A stretch of DNA of 64,000 nt from Levilactobacillus suantsaii (lineage in GTDB: Bacteria; Bacillota; Bacilli; Lactobacillales; Lactobacillaceae). The stretch spans positions 62,001 to 126,000 of the forward strand of contig NZ_QXIL01000002.1 of assembly GCF_004115745.1 (NCBI RefSeq), given 5' to 3'. Numbering within the stretch: position 1 is the stretch's first letter; the number at the start of each line of letters is the position of its first letter. This document shows positions 1 through 8,232 of this stretch, one piece after another. Below the pieces are notes generated by a model. It had not been told where the DNA came from and made no database searches. It saw only the letters and a list, made by a program, of their open reading frames with translations. A program made the translations under genes and the position numbers.

Positions 1-33
1 TCCTAACCGGGCATAGGTTTGTTTAGTCAGCAT
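1..33 (-). CDS. yfmH: M16-family peptidase YfmH, N-terminal 11 codons only (partial)
   Basis: Only the first 11 codons lie in the window (MLTKQTYARLG). The ATG at 31-33 has a TGGAGGTG ribosome site 6 nt upstream and overlaps the expected 3' end of the preceding M16 gene by 11 nt. YfmF and YfmH are normally adjacent M16-family proteins in Firmicutes, linked in annotation to EF-P modification. The assignment rests on position and this short N-terminus. Confidence 0.5.
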   Translation of the reverse strand, partial: MLTKQTYARLG

Positions 34-1309
34 TATGTGCACCTCCATGTAAGCAGTAGGTCGCTTGCAGCGTGACCTGTTGGGCGACCCGTTGCACGTC
101 GGCTACCGTGACTGCCGCTAAAGCTTGACGTCATTGGTCTAGTGACGTCGTAACCTGCGTCAACTGGGCGTTAAGGCGGCCATTCAACAATCGTTGCGGG
201 CTATCCAGGATGGTCAACCGCGCATTCAACAGACTGGCCTTGACTTCCGCCAGCTGATTGCCCGGAATCTCACCACGCTGTAAGACCGCAACTTGGTCCG
301 CAATGATGGCTAGCACCCGTTGCTGGTTTTCGGCTTGGATTCCCGTTTGCACACTGATGGTTCCCGTATAGGGATTGTAACTGCTGCTGGCGTAGTAAGC
401 TAGACTCGCCTTTTCTCGCACCGTTGTGAACAATAACGAGAGCGGCGTGCCACCGAAGAGGGCGTTAAAGACCACGGTCGCCATGAAGTCCGCGCTGTTG
501 CGGTAAACCGGTACCCGGTAAGCCAAGTTCAACTTAGCTTGCGTGACGGGTGCCCAATCATCACCAGCCTGGACCGTCGTACGGGGTTGCCAGTGATAGT
601 ACGGCAGCTCCGCCTGGGTGGACCGTTCGGCTAATGGCCAGGTCGCCAGGGCCGCTTGGGCCCGGTCGGCCGTCACGTCACCAATAATGGCCACGTGAAC
701 AGCGTCGTGGGCCAACATGTCGTGGTACGTGGCTAAGATATCCGCAGCCGTCAGTTGGCCTAAAGTCGTGATGTCGCCTAACGCACTCATTGCCTGGGTT
801 GGTTGCCCAGCAAACAACAATTCCTGCAAACGACGGTTAGCCAGATACTGTTTATCGTCGTCTAGCGACTTGATGGCCGTCAACAAGTTTTGGCGTTGCT
901 GAGTGAACGTGGTCGGGTCGAACTGTCCGTGGGGCAATAACGGCTCAAACAAAACTGCCTTTAAAAAGGCCATCCCCCGTTCAAAGAGCGGTGTGGTGTC
1001 CGGGTAGTCGGCGAGATACTGCTCATCGACCACCGAGCAGGTCAACCGAACGATGTGTTGGGTGCCCGCCTTCAAGACTGAGATGCCAAAGTTGGCGCCG
1101 TACATCGCCGAAAGCTGTCGGGCCAAAGCCGTTTGGGTGGGATACGCCGCGGTGCTGGTCTCTAAGACCTGGGCCATCAAGGCACGTGCCGTAATCGCTG
1201 TGGCTTTCAGCGGCGTCACAAAATCTACCTTGATGCCAATGGTTTTGAATTGTTTCGTGGGTAACAGGTCCAAAGTTACCCCGTTTTGACTGCGTAACTG
1301 CACACGCAA
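23..1309 (-). pseudogene. yfmF: M16-family peptidase YfmF with premature in-frame TGA
   Basis: The reading frame matches the YfmF half of the YfmF/YfmH pair of M16-like proteins, annotated as associated with EF-P 5-aminopentanol modification. No HxxEH zinc motif is seen, as usual for the inactive partner. Translation stops after 392 codons at a TGA (131-133). The same frame then continues with about 35 further plausible codons (including VTVADVQRVAQQVTL) to a TAA at 23-25, overlapping the start of yfmH as an intact gene would. The simplest explanation is TGG (Trp) changed to TGA, as a real nonsense mutation or a sequencing error. The protein loses only its C-terminal 8 percent and could still be made as a truncated form of 392 residues. 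The start ATG at 1309 has an AGGAGGCA ribosome site just upstream. Confidence 0.75.
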
Positions 1310-1384
1310 CTGCCTCCTTAGCTAATTCCTAACGGTGTTTAATGATAAGGGAAGTGCCGGCTAAATACAAGCTAGTCGGCAATC

Positions 1385-1417
1385 AAAAAAACGGGCTGAC
1401 CTGCGCCAGAACCCGGT
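1385..1417 (-). terminator. Terminator of the amino-acid ABC operon
   Basis: A hairpin at 1391-1416 (CGGG/CCCG with an inner CTG/CAG) is followed on the minus strand by a run of seven T. It sits 20 nt past the stop of the substrate-binding gene. Confidence 0.7.
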
Positions 1418-1434
1418 TTGATTTCATCCAATGG

Positions 1435-2286
1435 TTATTTTTTCAACAACGGCGTATCCACGTTTTGACCAAACCATTTCTCGTTGATTTTGGCCAGTGT
1501 GCCGTTAGCCGCTAAGCGTTTAAGGCCCGCATTGATCTTCTTACGCATGGTGGTGTCCCCCTTACGCAATCCAACGGCAAACTGTTCCTTGGGGAAGCTC
1601 CCGGTAATGACCTTATAGTCTTCCGGGTGCGCTTGGTGCTTGACGTAGTAGTTGGCGTAGGTACTATCAATCAACAGTCCCTGAATCCGCCCCGCGTTCA
1701 AGTCGATAAAGGCATTGGTGAAGGAATCGTATTGAATAACGTTGTGGTCCTTGATCCGGTCCTTCAATAACTTCGGGTGACTTTCAATGTCGTTATATCC
1801 CGACGACCCGCTTTGGGCACCTAAGACCTTATTGGTCATGTCCTTAAATGAGTTGATGTGGTCCTTTTTCAGGGTGACCAAGACCTGGTCGTTATTCAAG
1901 TAAACGTCCGAAAAGGCCACCTTTTTAGCCCGTTGTGGCGTGATAGAGAACCCGTTCCAAATCAAATCAATGGTTCCGTTGTGCAGTTCGGTGGCGTTCA
2001 TCGACCAGTCGATGGACTGGAAGTCAACTTTCATGTGGTATAACTTAAAGACCGCTCTGGCCAAATCGATATCGTACCCGACTAGTTTACCGCTCTTCTG
2101 GCGAAAGCCCATGGGCACGAACGTGTCGTCCAAGCCGACGACGACCCGCCCCCGCTTTTGCAGCTTGGGCCAAGTATCTTGCGTATTGGCGCGTTGAGTC
2201 ACGTTACTACAACCAGCTAAGCTCACGCCGAGACCAATCAGAAGACTGACGCCCAAAACCCAGCGCACTAATCGTCGCATGTTCAT
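1435..2286 (-). CDS. Amino-acid ABC transporter substrate-binding lipoprotein
   Basis: This 283-residue protein captures an amino acid outside the membrane for the permease and ATPase encoded just upstream. It has a lipoprotein signal: basic start, hydrophobic run and lipobox LAGC with Cys26. A family 3 periplasmic-binding fold (SBP_bac_3) follows, with the typical segments VGLDDTFVPMGFR, GYDIDLARAV, WNGFSITPQRA and AQSGSSGYN. It is the last gene of a three-gene operon, 15 nt after the ATPase gene. The substrate cannot be read from sequence. Polar amino acids or cystine are possible. Confidence 0.88.
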   Translation of the reverse strand: MNMRRLVRWVLGVSLLIGLGVSLAGCSNVTQRANTQDTWPKLQKRGRVVVGLDDTFVPMGFRQKSGKLVGYDIDLARAVFKLYHMKVDFQSIDWSMNATELHNGTIDLIWNGFSITPQRAKKVAFSDVYLNNDQVLVTLKKDHINSFKDMTNKVLGAQSGSSGYNDIESHPKLLKDRIKDHNVIQYDSFTNAFIDLNAGRIQGLLIDSTYANYYVKHQAHPEDYKVITGSFPKEQFAVGLRKGDTTMRKKINAGLKRLAANGTLAKINEKWFGQNVDTPLLKK

Positions 2287-2301
2287 GACGCATCCCTCCT
2301 C

Positions 2302-2940
2302 TTAAGCCTGTTTGGGTTCAACCCGTAACATCTGATCTGCAATCGTTTCAGCAAAGGGCATGTCATGGGTGACCACGATTTGTGTCATCCCCTGCTGTTT
2401 CAAGTTCAAAATAATTTGTTCGACTTCGTGCCGTAAGTCGGGGTCTAACGCCGACGTTGGTTCATCGTAGCACAATAACTTGGGGTGCATCGCGAGTGCC
2501 CGCACAATAGCCACCCGTTGCTTTTGGCCCCCGGAGAGTTCGTAAGGATAGAGGTCCGCTTTGCCCCCCAGGTTCAGTCGCTCTAGTAAGGTCTGAGCTT
2601 CCTGATTCACGGACTTGATATCCTTTTTCAACATCATGGTGGGCGCTAACGTTACATTTTGTAGGACCGTCAAGTTCGGAAACAGTTGAAAGTCCTGGAA
2701 AACGACGCCAATCACGGCATCGTTATCACGGTTAGTGGCGGGATCGAACGCTTGACCATCAAGGAAGAATTTTCCGCCATCAACAGGGGTCAATCCACTA
2801 ATACACCGTAACAAGGTGGTTTTCCCGGCCCCGGAAGGCCCGACGATGGTTAAGATCTGACCGTCAGCTACAGTCAAATCAACGCCGTCCAAGATGACCT
2901 TGCCATCAAACTTCTTGGTAATTTGTTTCAGCTCTAACAT
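2302..2940 (-). CDS. Amino-acid ABC transporter ATP-binding protein
   Basis: A 212-residue ATPase of the GlnQ/HisP type that powers amino-acid import. It contains Walker A GPSGAGKTT (near residue 34), Q-loop VFQDFQLF, signature LSGGQKQR, Walker B LLCYDEP and the switch His in VVTHD. It is slightly shorter than the usual 240 residues but has all motifs. It lies between permease and binding protein with gaps of 18 and 15 nt, so the three are surely cotranscribed under the upstream T-box. Confidence 0.92.
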   Translation of the reverse strand: MLELKQITKKFDGKVILDGVDLTVADGQILTIVGPSGAGKTTLLRCISGLTPVDGGKFFLDGQAFDPATNRDNDAVIGVVFQDFQLFPNLTVLQNVTLAPTMMLKKDIKSVNQEAQTLLERLNLGGKADLYPYELSGGQKQRVAIVRALAMHPKLLCYDEPTSALDPDLRHEVEQIILNLKQQGMTQIVVTHDMPFAETIADQMLRVEPKQA

Positions 2941-2958
2941 CTTGTTCCCTTCCTTTCG

Positions 2959-3600
2959 TTAACGCCAGTAACTATAGTGTTTCTCCAACCGCCGTAAGAC
3001 CAACGTGCAAACAGCCGTCAACAGTAAGTAGATAATGGCCACGAGTACCATCGGCAAAAGCGTCACGTCCCGGGCCATGGCCACGTTACCAGCCCGCAAA
3101 AGGTCACCCAACCCGATAACGTAAACTAAAGACGAATCCTTAACCAGGTTGATGACTTCGTTCCCAATGGAAGGTAACACAATCTTGACCACTTGCGGAA
3201 TCACGATTTTGCGTAGCGTTTGCCAGTTAGTCAACCGCAAGACCCGCGCACTTTCATACTGGCCCACGGGGATGGCTTGCAAACCGCCCCGAAAGATTTC
3301 CGCGAAGTACGCCGTGTAGTTGAGGATAAAGGCGAAAAGCGCCGCTTCGTAGCGGGGAAAAACGATGCCGATAATCGGTAACCCGTAAAAAACGAAAATC
3401 AATTGCAACAGTAACGGGGTTCCCCGCATCAACCAGACGTACAGGTTGATGATCCAGGTCAACGGTTTAAACTTGGTCAGCATCCCTAACCCAATCAGAA
3501 TCCCGAGGGGAATGGAAATAATAATGGTCCAAAAGAATATCGATAACGTCATTCCCGTTCCGGAAATCAATGACGGTAAAATTTCGCTAACGTAGTGCAT
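2959..3600 (-). CDS. Amino-acid ABC transporter permease
   Basis: A 213-residue inner-membrane permease of the HisMQ type with about five membrane segments. The EAA-like coupling loop is seen in YESARVLRLTNWQTLRKIV, which contacts the ATPase. It is the first gene of the operon, and its start codon lies about 20 nt past the terminator of the T-box leader. The permease forms a homodimer in this family when only one permease gene is present, as here. Confidence 0.9.
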   Translation of the reverse strand: MHYVSEILPSLISGTGMTLSIFFWTIIISIPLGILIGLGMLTKFKPLTWIINLYVWLMRGTPLLLQLIFVFYGLPIIGIVFPRYEAALFAFILNYTAYFAEIFRGGLQAIPVGQYESARVLRLTNWQTLRKIVIPQVVKIVLPSIGNEVINLVKDSSLVYVIGLGDLLRAGNVAMARDVTLLPMVLVAIIYLLLTAVCTLVLRRLEKHYSYWR

Positions 3601-3621
3601 TTTGACTCCTCCTTCTCAACT

Positions 3622-3733
3622 AAAAAACGTCCACTTGGAACTTAATCCAAGAGGACGTTTGACCGCGGTGCCACCTCAATTTTCGACGGGCTCACGCCAC
3701 GCCGACTCAGGGAGTTCCCCGCAACTTTACCAT
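3622..3733 (-). promoter_or_regulatory. Second, partial T-box unit (antiterminator/terminator without Stem I)
   Basis: The minus strand holds a second T-box sequence (GGTGGCACCGCGG, 3663-3675) followed by a terminator hairpin at 3627-3658, GTCCTCTTGG pairing with CCAAGTGGAC, and a T run at 3622-3626. Only about 55 nt separate it from the first unit's terminator, too little for a codon-reading Stem I. It is therefore a partial duplication of the T-box module immediately before the transporter genes. Confidence 0.75.
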
Positions 3734-3995
3734 TAAAAAACGTCCCCTCAGACCCGTAGGCCTAAGAGGACGATCACATCGTGGTTCCACCCCTGTTCGT
3801 TAAACCATCACTGGTTTAACCTCAGTGAGTTGCAAGCAACTCCAGCGATAACGGGCTAACCCGAATCATCCTACTCAAATTCAGACGACCAACTCACAGA
3901 TGTGCTTCGCGTAACTGTCGACACCCTTTTCCATCATCCGGGCTTTCTAATGTCCGCACAGCCAGCTACTCTTCTGCTCAATGTTTTACTTCATT
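3734..3995 (-). promoter_or_regulatory. T-box riboswitch leader of the amino-acid ABC operon
   Basis: On the minus strand there is a T-box core, GGGTGGAACCACG at 3780-3792. An intrinsic terminator follows (GTCCTCTTAGGC pairing with the CTGAGGGGAC arm, T run 3735-3740). Upstream is a long structured region with Stem I hallmarks: AGTA in the 5' specifier-loop strand (about 3970) and a GGATGATGG distal-loop element (about 3925). Two clear hairpins precede the T-box (GTTAAACC/GGTTTAAC and GAGTTG/CAACTC). Uncharged tRNA binding should allow read-through. I could not fix the specifier codon, so the sensed amino acid is open. Confidence 0.85.
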
Positions 3996-4059
3996 GACAA
4001 CATACTACGATTTTTTGGCGCAACCGTCAACCCCATATTGAAAAAAGGTATCCGGGAAT

Positions 4060-4866
4060 TTAGCCACGGTGGAACCAACTGCTGACGCGGTGCCAGAAGC
4101 CAGGTTGACCCTGATCCTCGATTTTCATCAACGGTACAGTCTCGCCTTCCATTCGCCGGGCGACGTTGCGGTAACCTTGCGAAGCGGGGTTATCCGTGTT
4201 CATCACGATGGGTTCCCCTTGATTCGAGGTGGTAATGACCGCATCATCGTCAAAAATGATACCTAATAGTTCAATCCCCAGATGGTGCGTAATCTCATCG
4301 ATATCCATCATGGTACCGTCCTGCATCATATTACGGCGAATCCGGTTGATCAATAATCGCGGGGCTTCCGTCAATGGGTGCTGCTCCAACAGGCCCACAA
4401 CTCGGTCCGCATCACGCACGGCAGAGATTTCCGGCGTCGTCACGACGATGGCCGCATCGGCCCCCGCCACGGCGTTCATGAAACCTTGTTCGATTCCCGC
4501 TGGGCAGTCGATTAAGACATAGTCGTATTCCGGTTTCAGCTCATCGACGATGGCTTTGACCTGTTCTGGTTTTAACGCCGTTTTGTCCGTGTTTTGGGCG
4601 GCTGGCAACAGGTATAGCTTGTCGTCGAACCGTTTGTCTTTGACCAACGCCTGCGGTAACTTGGCGCGACCCTCGGCCACATCCACGATGTCGTAGATAA
4701 TCCGGTTATCTAGCCCCAACACGACGTCTAAATTCCGTAATCCAATATCTAAATCCATCAAGCAGACCCGCTTGCCCATCAAGGCCAGGGCGGTTCCAAT
4801 ATTGGCACTGGTCGTAGTCTTACCAACGCCGCCCTTACCAGAGGTGATCACAATTGCTTTACCCAT
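4060..4866 (-). CDS. minD: Septum site-determining ATPase MinD
   Basis: A 268-residue MinD. It binds the membrane as an ATP-bound dimer and recruits MinC to block FtsZ assembly away from midcell. The deviant Walker A KGGVGKTTT is at residues 10-18, the family segment DLDIGLRNLDVVLG near residue 39, and IDCPAGIEQGF near 119. The C-terminal amphipathic membrane-targeting helix is GFWHRVSSWFHRG. It lies 1 nt after minC, the last gene of the mre-min operon. Confidence 0.96.
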   Translation of the reverse strand: MGKAIVITSGKGGVGKTTTSANIGTALALMGKRVCLMDLDIGLRNLDVVLGLDNRIIYDIVDVAEGRAKLPQALVKDKRFDDKLYLLPAAQNTDKTALKPEQVKAIVDELKPEYDYVLIDCPAGIEQGFMNAVAGADAAIVVTTPEISAVRDADRVVGLLEQHPLTEAPRLLINRIRRNMMQDGTMMDIDEITHHLGIELLGIIFDDDAVITTSNQGEPIVMNTDNPASQGYRNVARRMEGETVPLMKIEDQGQPGFWHRVSSWFHRG

Positions 4867-4867
4867 T

Positions 4868-5536
4868 CTAAATTCCTCCGATCTGGTTATAGAGCTTCGG
4901 GTTAATCTTTTTCAGTTGATCTAATTGCCCGTAAGACAGCACGTGTAAGTCATTGACGTACGCAATCGTCTGGTTGGAAGCCGCTAATTCGTTTGCTTCC
5001 ACGATGTCGAATTGCTCCGCGATGCGCACTTGTTGTGCCGTCTGCAGGTTCCCCATGATCAACTTGGTTTCATCCTCGGGATAACCCGCTTGTAAAATAC
5101 CGTTCACGTTGCCCATCGAGAAAATATTCCCCGTAGTGCAGAGTTTCCCACCCTCATGGATGGTCCCCAAAAAAAGAACGTCGCCTTGCATTTCCACGTC
5201 TTGACCGTTACGAATGACCTTACTCAATAAGTGAACGTTGTCGCGTTCCTTGAGTTGTAGGGCATCCGCGATAGTCATGACGTTGGCCGTCATTTTGTGA
5301 ATCTCAAAACGCGGGTATTGGCTCACCAAATGCTCGATCCGTTGCTTTTCTTCGGCCGTTAGAATCCGGTCCTCCGTGAGGACGTCTAACGAGATTTTGC
5401 CCGCATCGGCTTTGGGGTCCACCCTTAAATTCTCCAACAATGTTTTCAAATCAATCATCACTTGGTCCAGACCTGCAGACTGTTTAATGACCAAGTCATA
5501 ACCGTTTTGTGTTCCACGTAATACGGCAGCTTGCAT
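4868..5536 (-). CDS. minC: Septum site-determining protein MinC
   Basis: A protein of about 222 residues inhibiting FtsZ polymerisation when carried by MinD. The N-terminal FtsZ-inhibiting domain is followed by the beta-helical C-terminal domain, recognised by VIRNGQDVEMQGDVLFLG and GGKLCTTGNIFSMGNVNG. I chose the ATG at 5536 (MQAAVLRG) because AAGGGA lies 9 nt upstream. The longer frame needs a TTG with no ribosome site. It follows mreD by 19 nt and precedes minD by 1 nt. Confidence 0.93.
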   Translation of the reverse strand: MQAAVLRGTQNGYDLVIKQSAGLDQVMIDLKTLLENLRVDPKADAGKISLDVLTEDRILTAEEKQRIEHLVSQYPRFEIHKMTANVMTIADALQLKERDNVHLLSKVIRNGQDVEMQGDVLFLGTIHEGGKLCTTGNIFSMGNVNGILQAGYPEDETKLIMGNLQTAQQVRIAEQFDIVEANELAASNQTIAYVNDLHVLSYGQLDQLKKINPKLYNQIGGI

Positions 5537-5555
5537 AGCGTTCGTTCCCTTCAAC

Positions 5556-6077
5556 CTATTTTAACCAATTATACACCCAACGAATGGGGAAATATAAAAC
5601 AACAAACAGGGCGAGATTTAGAGCCAACGTCGGGCCTAACGTGTTTACTAAGAAAGCACTGCCGGCCATACTGGTCAAATGTACCATCCGACTTGCCAGA
5701 TAGCTCAGCGCTTCAATGACCGTAATGTCAATAAAGTAAATCAACAAGCCGCTTAAAAAGTTGGGACTAATGTAACCCATGACCTGGCGAGTCAAATAGA
5801 CCACCAGGGGAAAGATAAAGACGTAAACCCCAAAAATTCCTGTGTAGTAGAGGTCAAATACCGCACCGGCGATTGCCCCCCAACGAGCAATCGGAATCTC
5901 GTAACGGTCCTCAAACAAAACTGCACAAATCAACCACAAGACGACCAGGTGACTGACCATGGTCGCCGTAGGCTGAAAGAGTTGTGCGCCAAAGATTTGG
6001 CTAATCGACCCGTCCAGAAACAACATGAGGATTAACCCAATGGGAAACCCGAACCGTAATTTAGATAATCGATACAC
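5556..6077 (-). CDS. mreD: Rod shape-determining membrane protein MreD
   Basis: A 173-residue hydrophobic protein with about five membrane helices, placed between mreC and minC as in many Firmicutes. MreD works with MreC, MreB and RodA to direct lateral wall synthesis. The assignment rests on size, hydrophobicity (for example FGFPIGLILMLFLDG and FPLVVYLTRQVMGYI) and operon position, because MreD sequences are poorly conserved. It follows mreC by 12 nt. Confidence 0.9.
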   Translation of the reverse strand: MYRLSKLRFGFPIGLILMLFLDGSISQIFGAQLFQPTATMVSHLVVLWLICAVLFEDRYEIPIARWGAIAGAVFDLYYTGIFGVYVFIFPLVVYLTRQVMGYISPNFLSGLLIYFIDITVIEALSYLASRMVHLTSMAGSAFLVNTLGPTLALNLALFVVLYFPIRWVYNWLK

Positions 6078-6089
6078 GTTCGATCCCCC

Positions 6090-6941
6090 CTACTGTTTCG
6101 TTACGGCAACCGTCACGATGTTCAATTCACTCAAATCCGTGGCTGGCGTAATGTGTAACTTCGTCGATAACCCGTAATCGTCACCACTAGCTTTGGCAAC
6201 CTTACCTACGTATAAGCCCTTTGGCGTAACGCCGCCTAAACCACTGGTCACAACTTTATCACCCTTACTAATCTTGGCTTTGGTAGTCAAGTTGTTCATG
6301 GTGATTTCGCCGGTATCCGCGTTATAACCACTCAAGACTCCGTTGACGGTCTTGCCCGACTTGGTGGTAATGGATACCGCGAACCGGTTAGCCGAATCAT
6401 TATTGTCCGTGATCAGTTCCACCTTGGAATTGGTCTTATTCACTTCGGAGATTCGCCCCACTAAGCCAGAACCAGACATAACGGGCATGTTTTTAACAAC
6501 ACCCGCCGAAGATCCCTTGTTGATGATGACTTGGTTCTGCCAAGATGAAGGCGTCCGCGTGATGACCGCCGCCGAAATGGCGGAGTAATCAGTCAACGAA
6601 TCATTCAGCTTAATCTGCTTCTTCAACTGTTTGTTTTCTTTAGCCAGAGTTTGGTCGCGGACCTTCGTCTGGGCCAGCTCACTCACCTGTTTTTTGAGCT
6701 GTTGGTTTTCCTGATAGGTGTTCAAAAGCTCCGACACAGCACTCACAGAACCACGTAGACCGTTCGCTGGTAAGGCGACTACCCGGTCAGCTAAACCAAC
6801 AATATCATTACCAAACTGTTGCACGAGTGGCGGGGTGGCTTTCTTGTTACGAACCGCTACAGATACCGTCATCAAGGCAAAAGCAACAATCACGCAGACG
6901 ATCACAATGACCAGCCGGCGATTGAAAGAAAATTTTTGCAT
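6090..6941 (-). CDS. mreC: Rod shape-determining protein MreC
   Basis: A 283-residue bitopic protein. It has one N-terminal membrane helix (about residues 9-27), a coiled coil at about 60-110 rich in Gln, Leu and Lys, then the beta-barrel MreC domain with INKGSSAGVVKNMPVMS and GLVGRISEVNKTNSKVELITD. MreC scaffolds the elongation machinery outside the membrane. The ATG at 6941 follows a good GGAGGT site. An intercistronic hairpin separates it from mreB. Confidence 0.95.
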   Translation of the reverse strand: MQKFSFNRRLVIVIVCVIVAFALMTVSVAVRNKKATPPLVQQFGNDIVGLADRVVALPANGLRGSVSAVSELLNTYQENQQLKKQVSELAQTKVRDQTLAKENKQLKKQIKLNDSLTDYSAISAAVITRTPSSWQNQVIINKGSSAGVVKNMPVMSGSGLVGRISEVNKTNSKVELITDNNDSANRFAVSITTKSGKTVNGVLSGYNADTGEITMNNLTTKAKISKGDKVVTSGLGGVTPKGLYVGKVAKASGDDYGLSTKLHITPATDLSELNIVTVAVTKQ

Positions 6942-6992
6942 GTTTGACCTCCATCTTGTTTATCCGGCTAACGGCGAGGTGTTAGCTGGTAA

Positions 6993-7022
6993 CAATAAAG
7001 AAGCGGGAAGCCGCCTTCCCGC
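6993..7022 (-). terminator. Possible attenuating terminator between mreB and mreC
   Basis: A GC-rich hairpin, GCGGGAAG pairing with CTTCCCGC at 7003-7022, is followed on the minus strand by a T-rich but interrupted tail (TTCTTTATTG). It lies just after the mreB stop and about 60 nt before mreC. It probably lowers rather than blocks read-through into mreCD-minCD. Confidence 0.5.
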
Positions 7023-7028
7023 TAGTCC

Positions 7029-8033
7029 CTATTTTTTCTTCATGACATCGATACTCTTTAAGGACTCACCGGTACCGGAAGCCACGCAATCCAACGGATC
7101 ATTGGCGATGGAGACGGGAACCTTAGTTGCTTCCGCAATCACTTCTGATAAGTTTTTCAGCAGTGCACCGCCACCCGTCAAGACGATTCCGTGGTCGATC
7201 ACGTCAGCCGCAATTTCGGGCGACGTTTCTTCCAAGGTCTCGCGGATAGCCGTAATCACGCTTTGAACGGGTTCTTGGATGGCCTTCGCCACATCGGTCG
7301 CCGAAACTTCGACACCCTTAGGCAAGCCCGTCACGAGGTCCCGGCCCCGAATCGTGGCCCCCTCGATTTTGGCTGCATCCTCAACGGAAGCTGACCCAAT
7401 ATCCATCTTTAACTTTTCAGCCGTCCGTTCCCCAATCAAGAGATTGAAGTTCGTCCGGACGTACGTCGCAATCGCGTCATCCAATTTGTCACCAGCAACC
7501 CGAATCGAGCGGCTGGACACGATGCCGCCCAATGAAATCGTGGCCACGTCGGTGGTTCCACCACCCATATCGACCACCATGCTCCCGGTCGGGTCCATCA
7601 CGGGGAGACCCGCACCAATCGCGGCAGCGAATGGTTCTTCAATCACGTATGCGTCACGTGCACCCGCAACCCGGGTCGCATCGATGACGGCCCGCTTTTC
7701 AACTTCAGTCACACCACTTGGAACGCAGACCATCACGTATGGCTTCCCACTGGAGCGCCCTACTGTTTTTTCGATGAAGTATTTCATCATGGCGACCGTG
7801 GTATCGTAATCCGCAATGACCCCATCTTTCATGGGCCGAATGGCCACAATGCTAGCCGGCGTCCGACCAATCATTGCCCGTGCATCTTCACCAACGGACA
7901 CAATTTCCCCCGTCTTTGTGTTCTTGGCGACAACGGAAGGTTCGCGTAGAACGATTCCCTTACCGTCAACGTAGACAATCGTATTGGCGGTACCCAAATC
8001 GATTCCAATATTTTTCGTTCCTAATCCGAACAC
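7029..8033 (-). CDS. mreB: Cell shape-determining actin homologue MreB
   Basis: A 334-residue bacterial actin that guides lateral peptidoglycan synthesis. Phosphate-1 loop [13 protein letters not shown] is at residues 10-22, the second phosphate loop is in [12 protein letters not shown], and the adenosine motif is in [14 protein letters not shown]. It is the first gene of mreBCD-minCD. A paralogue (mbl) lies at 35377-36381. Linkage to mreC distinguishes this copy as MreB proper. A promoter is visible at 8099-8127. Confidence 0.96.
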   Translation of the reverse strand: MFGLGTKNIGIDLGTANTIVYVDGKGIVLREPSVVAKNTKTGEIVSVGEDARAMIGRTPASIVAIRPMKDGVIADYDTTVAMMKYFIEKTVGRSSGKPYVMVCVPSGVTEVEKRAVIDATRVAGARDAYVIEEPFAAAIGAGLPVMDPTGSMVVDMGGGTTDVATISLGGIVSSRSIRVAGDKLDDAIATYVRTNFNLLIGERTAEKLKMDIGSASVEDAAKIEGATIRGRDLVTGLPKGVEVSATDVAKAIQEPVQSVITAIRETLEETSPEIAADVIDHGIVLTGGGALLKNLSEVIAEATKVPVSIANDPLDCVASGTGESLKSIDVMKKK

Positions 8034-8098
8034 TGTGTTTCATCCCTTCATTGTCAACAAAATTATTTATGTTTTTTGTCTTAGTCATTGATAGACGT

Positions 8099-8127
8099 AT
8101 TATAACATACCTATCTGCGTGAAAACA
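8099..8127 (-). promoter_or_regulatory. Promoter of the mreBCD-minCD operon
   Basis: On the minus strand a perfect -10 TATAAT (8099-8104) carries an extended TGT, and lies 17 nt from a weak -35 TGTTTT (8122-8127). It is about 65 nt upstream of the mreB start. Confidence 0.6.
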
Positions 8128-8232
8128 CGTCGTCACCGATAAGAATACCGAACTTTTAGGGAGAAAGGAACACTTACCGATGATTTTAATTAGATTTTAA
8201 GACTTCCACGCCCAATTCCCGGTATACGGGGC

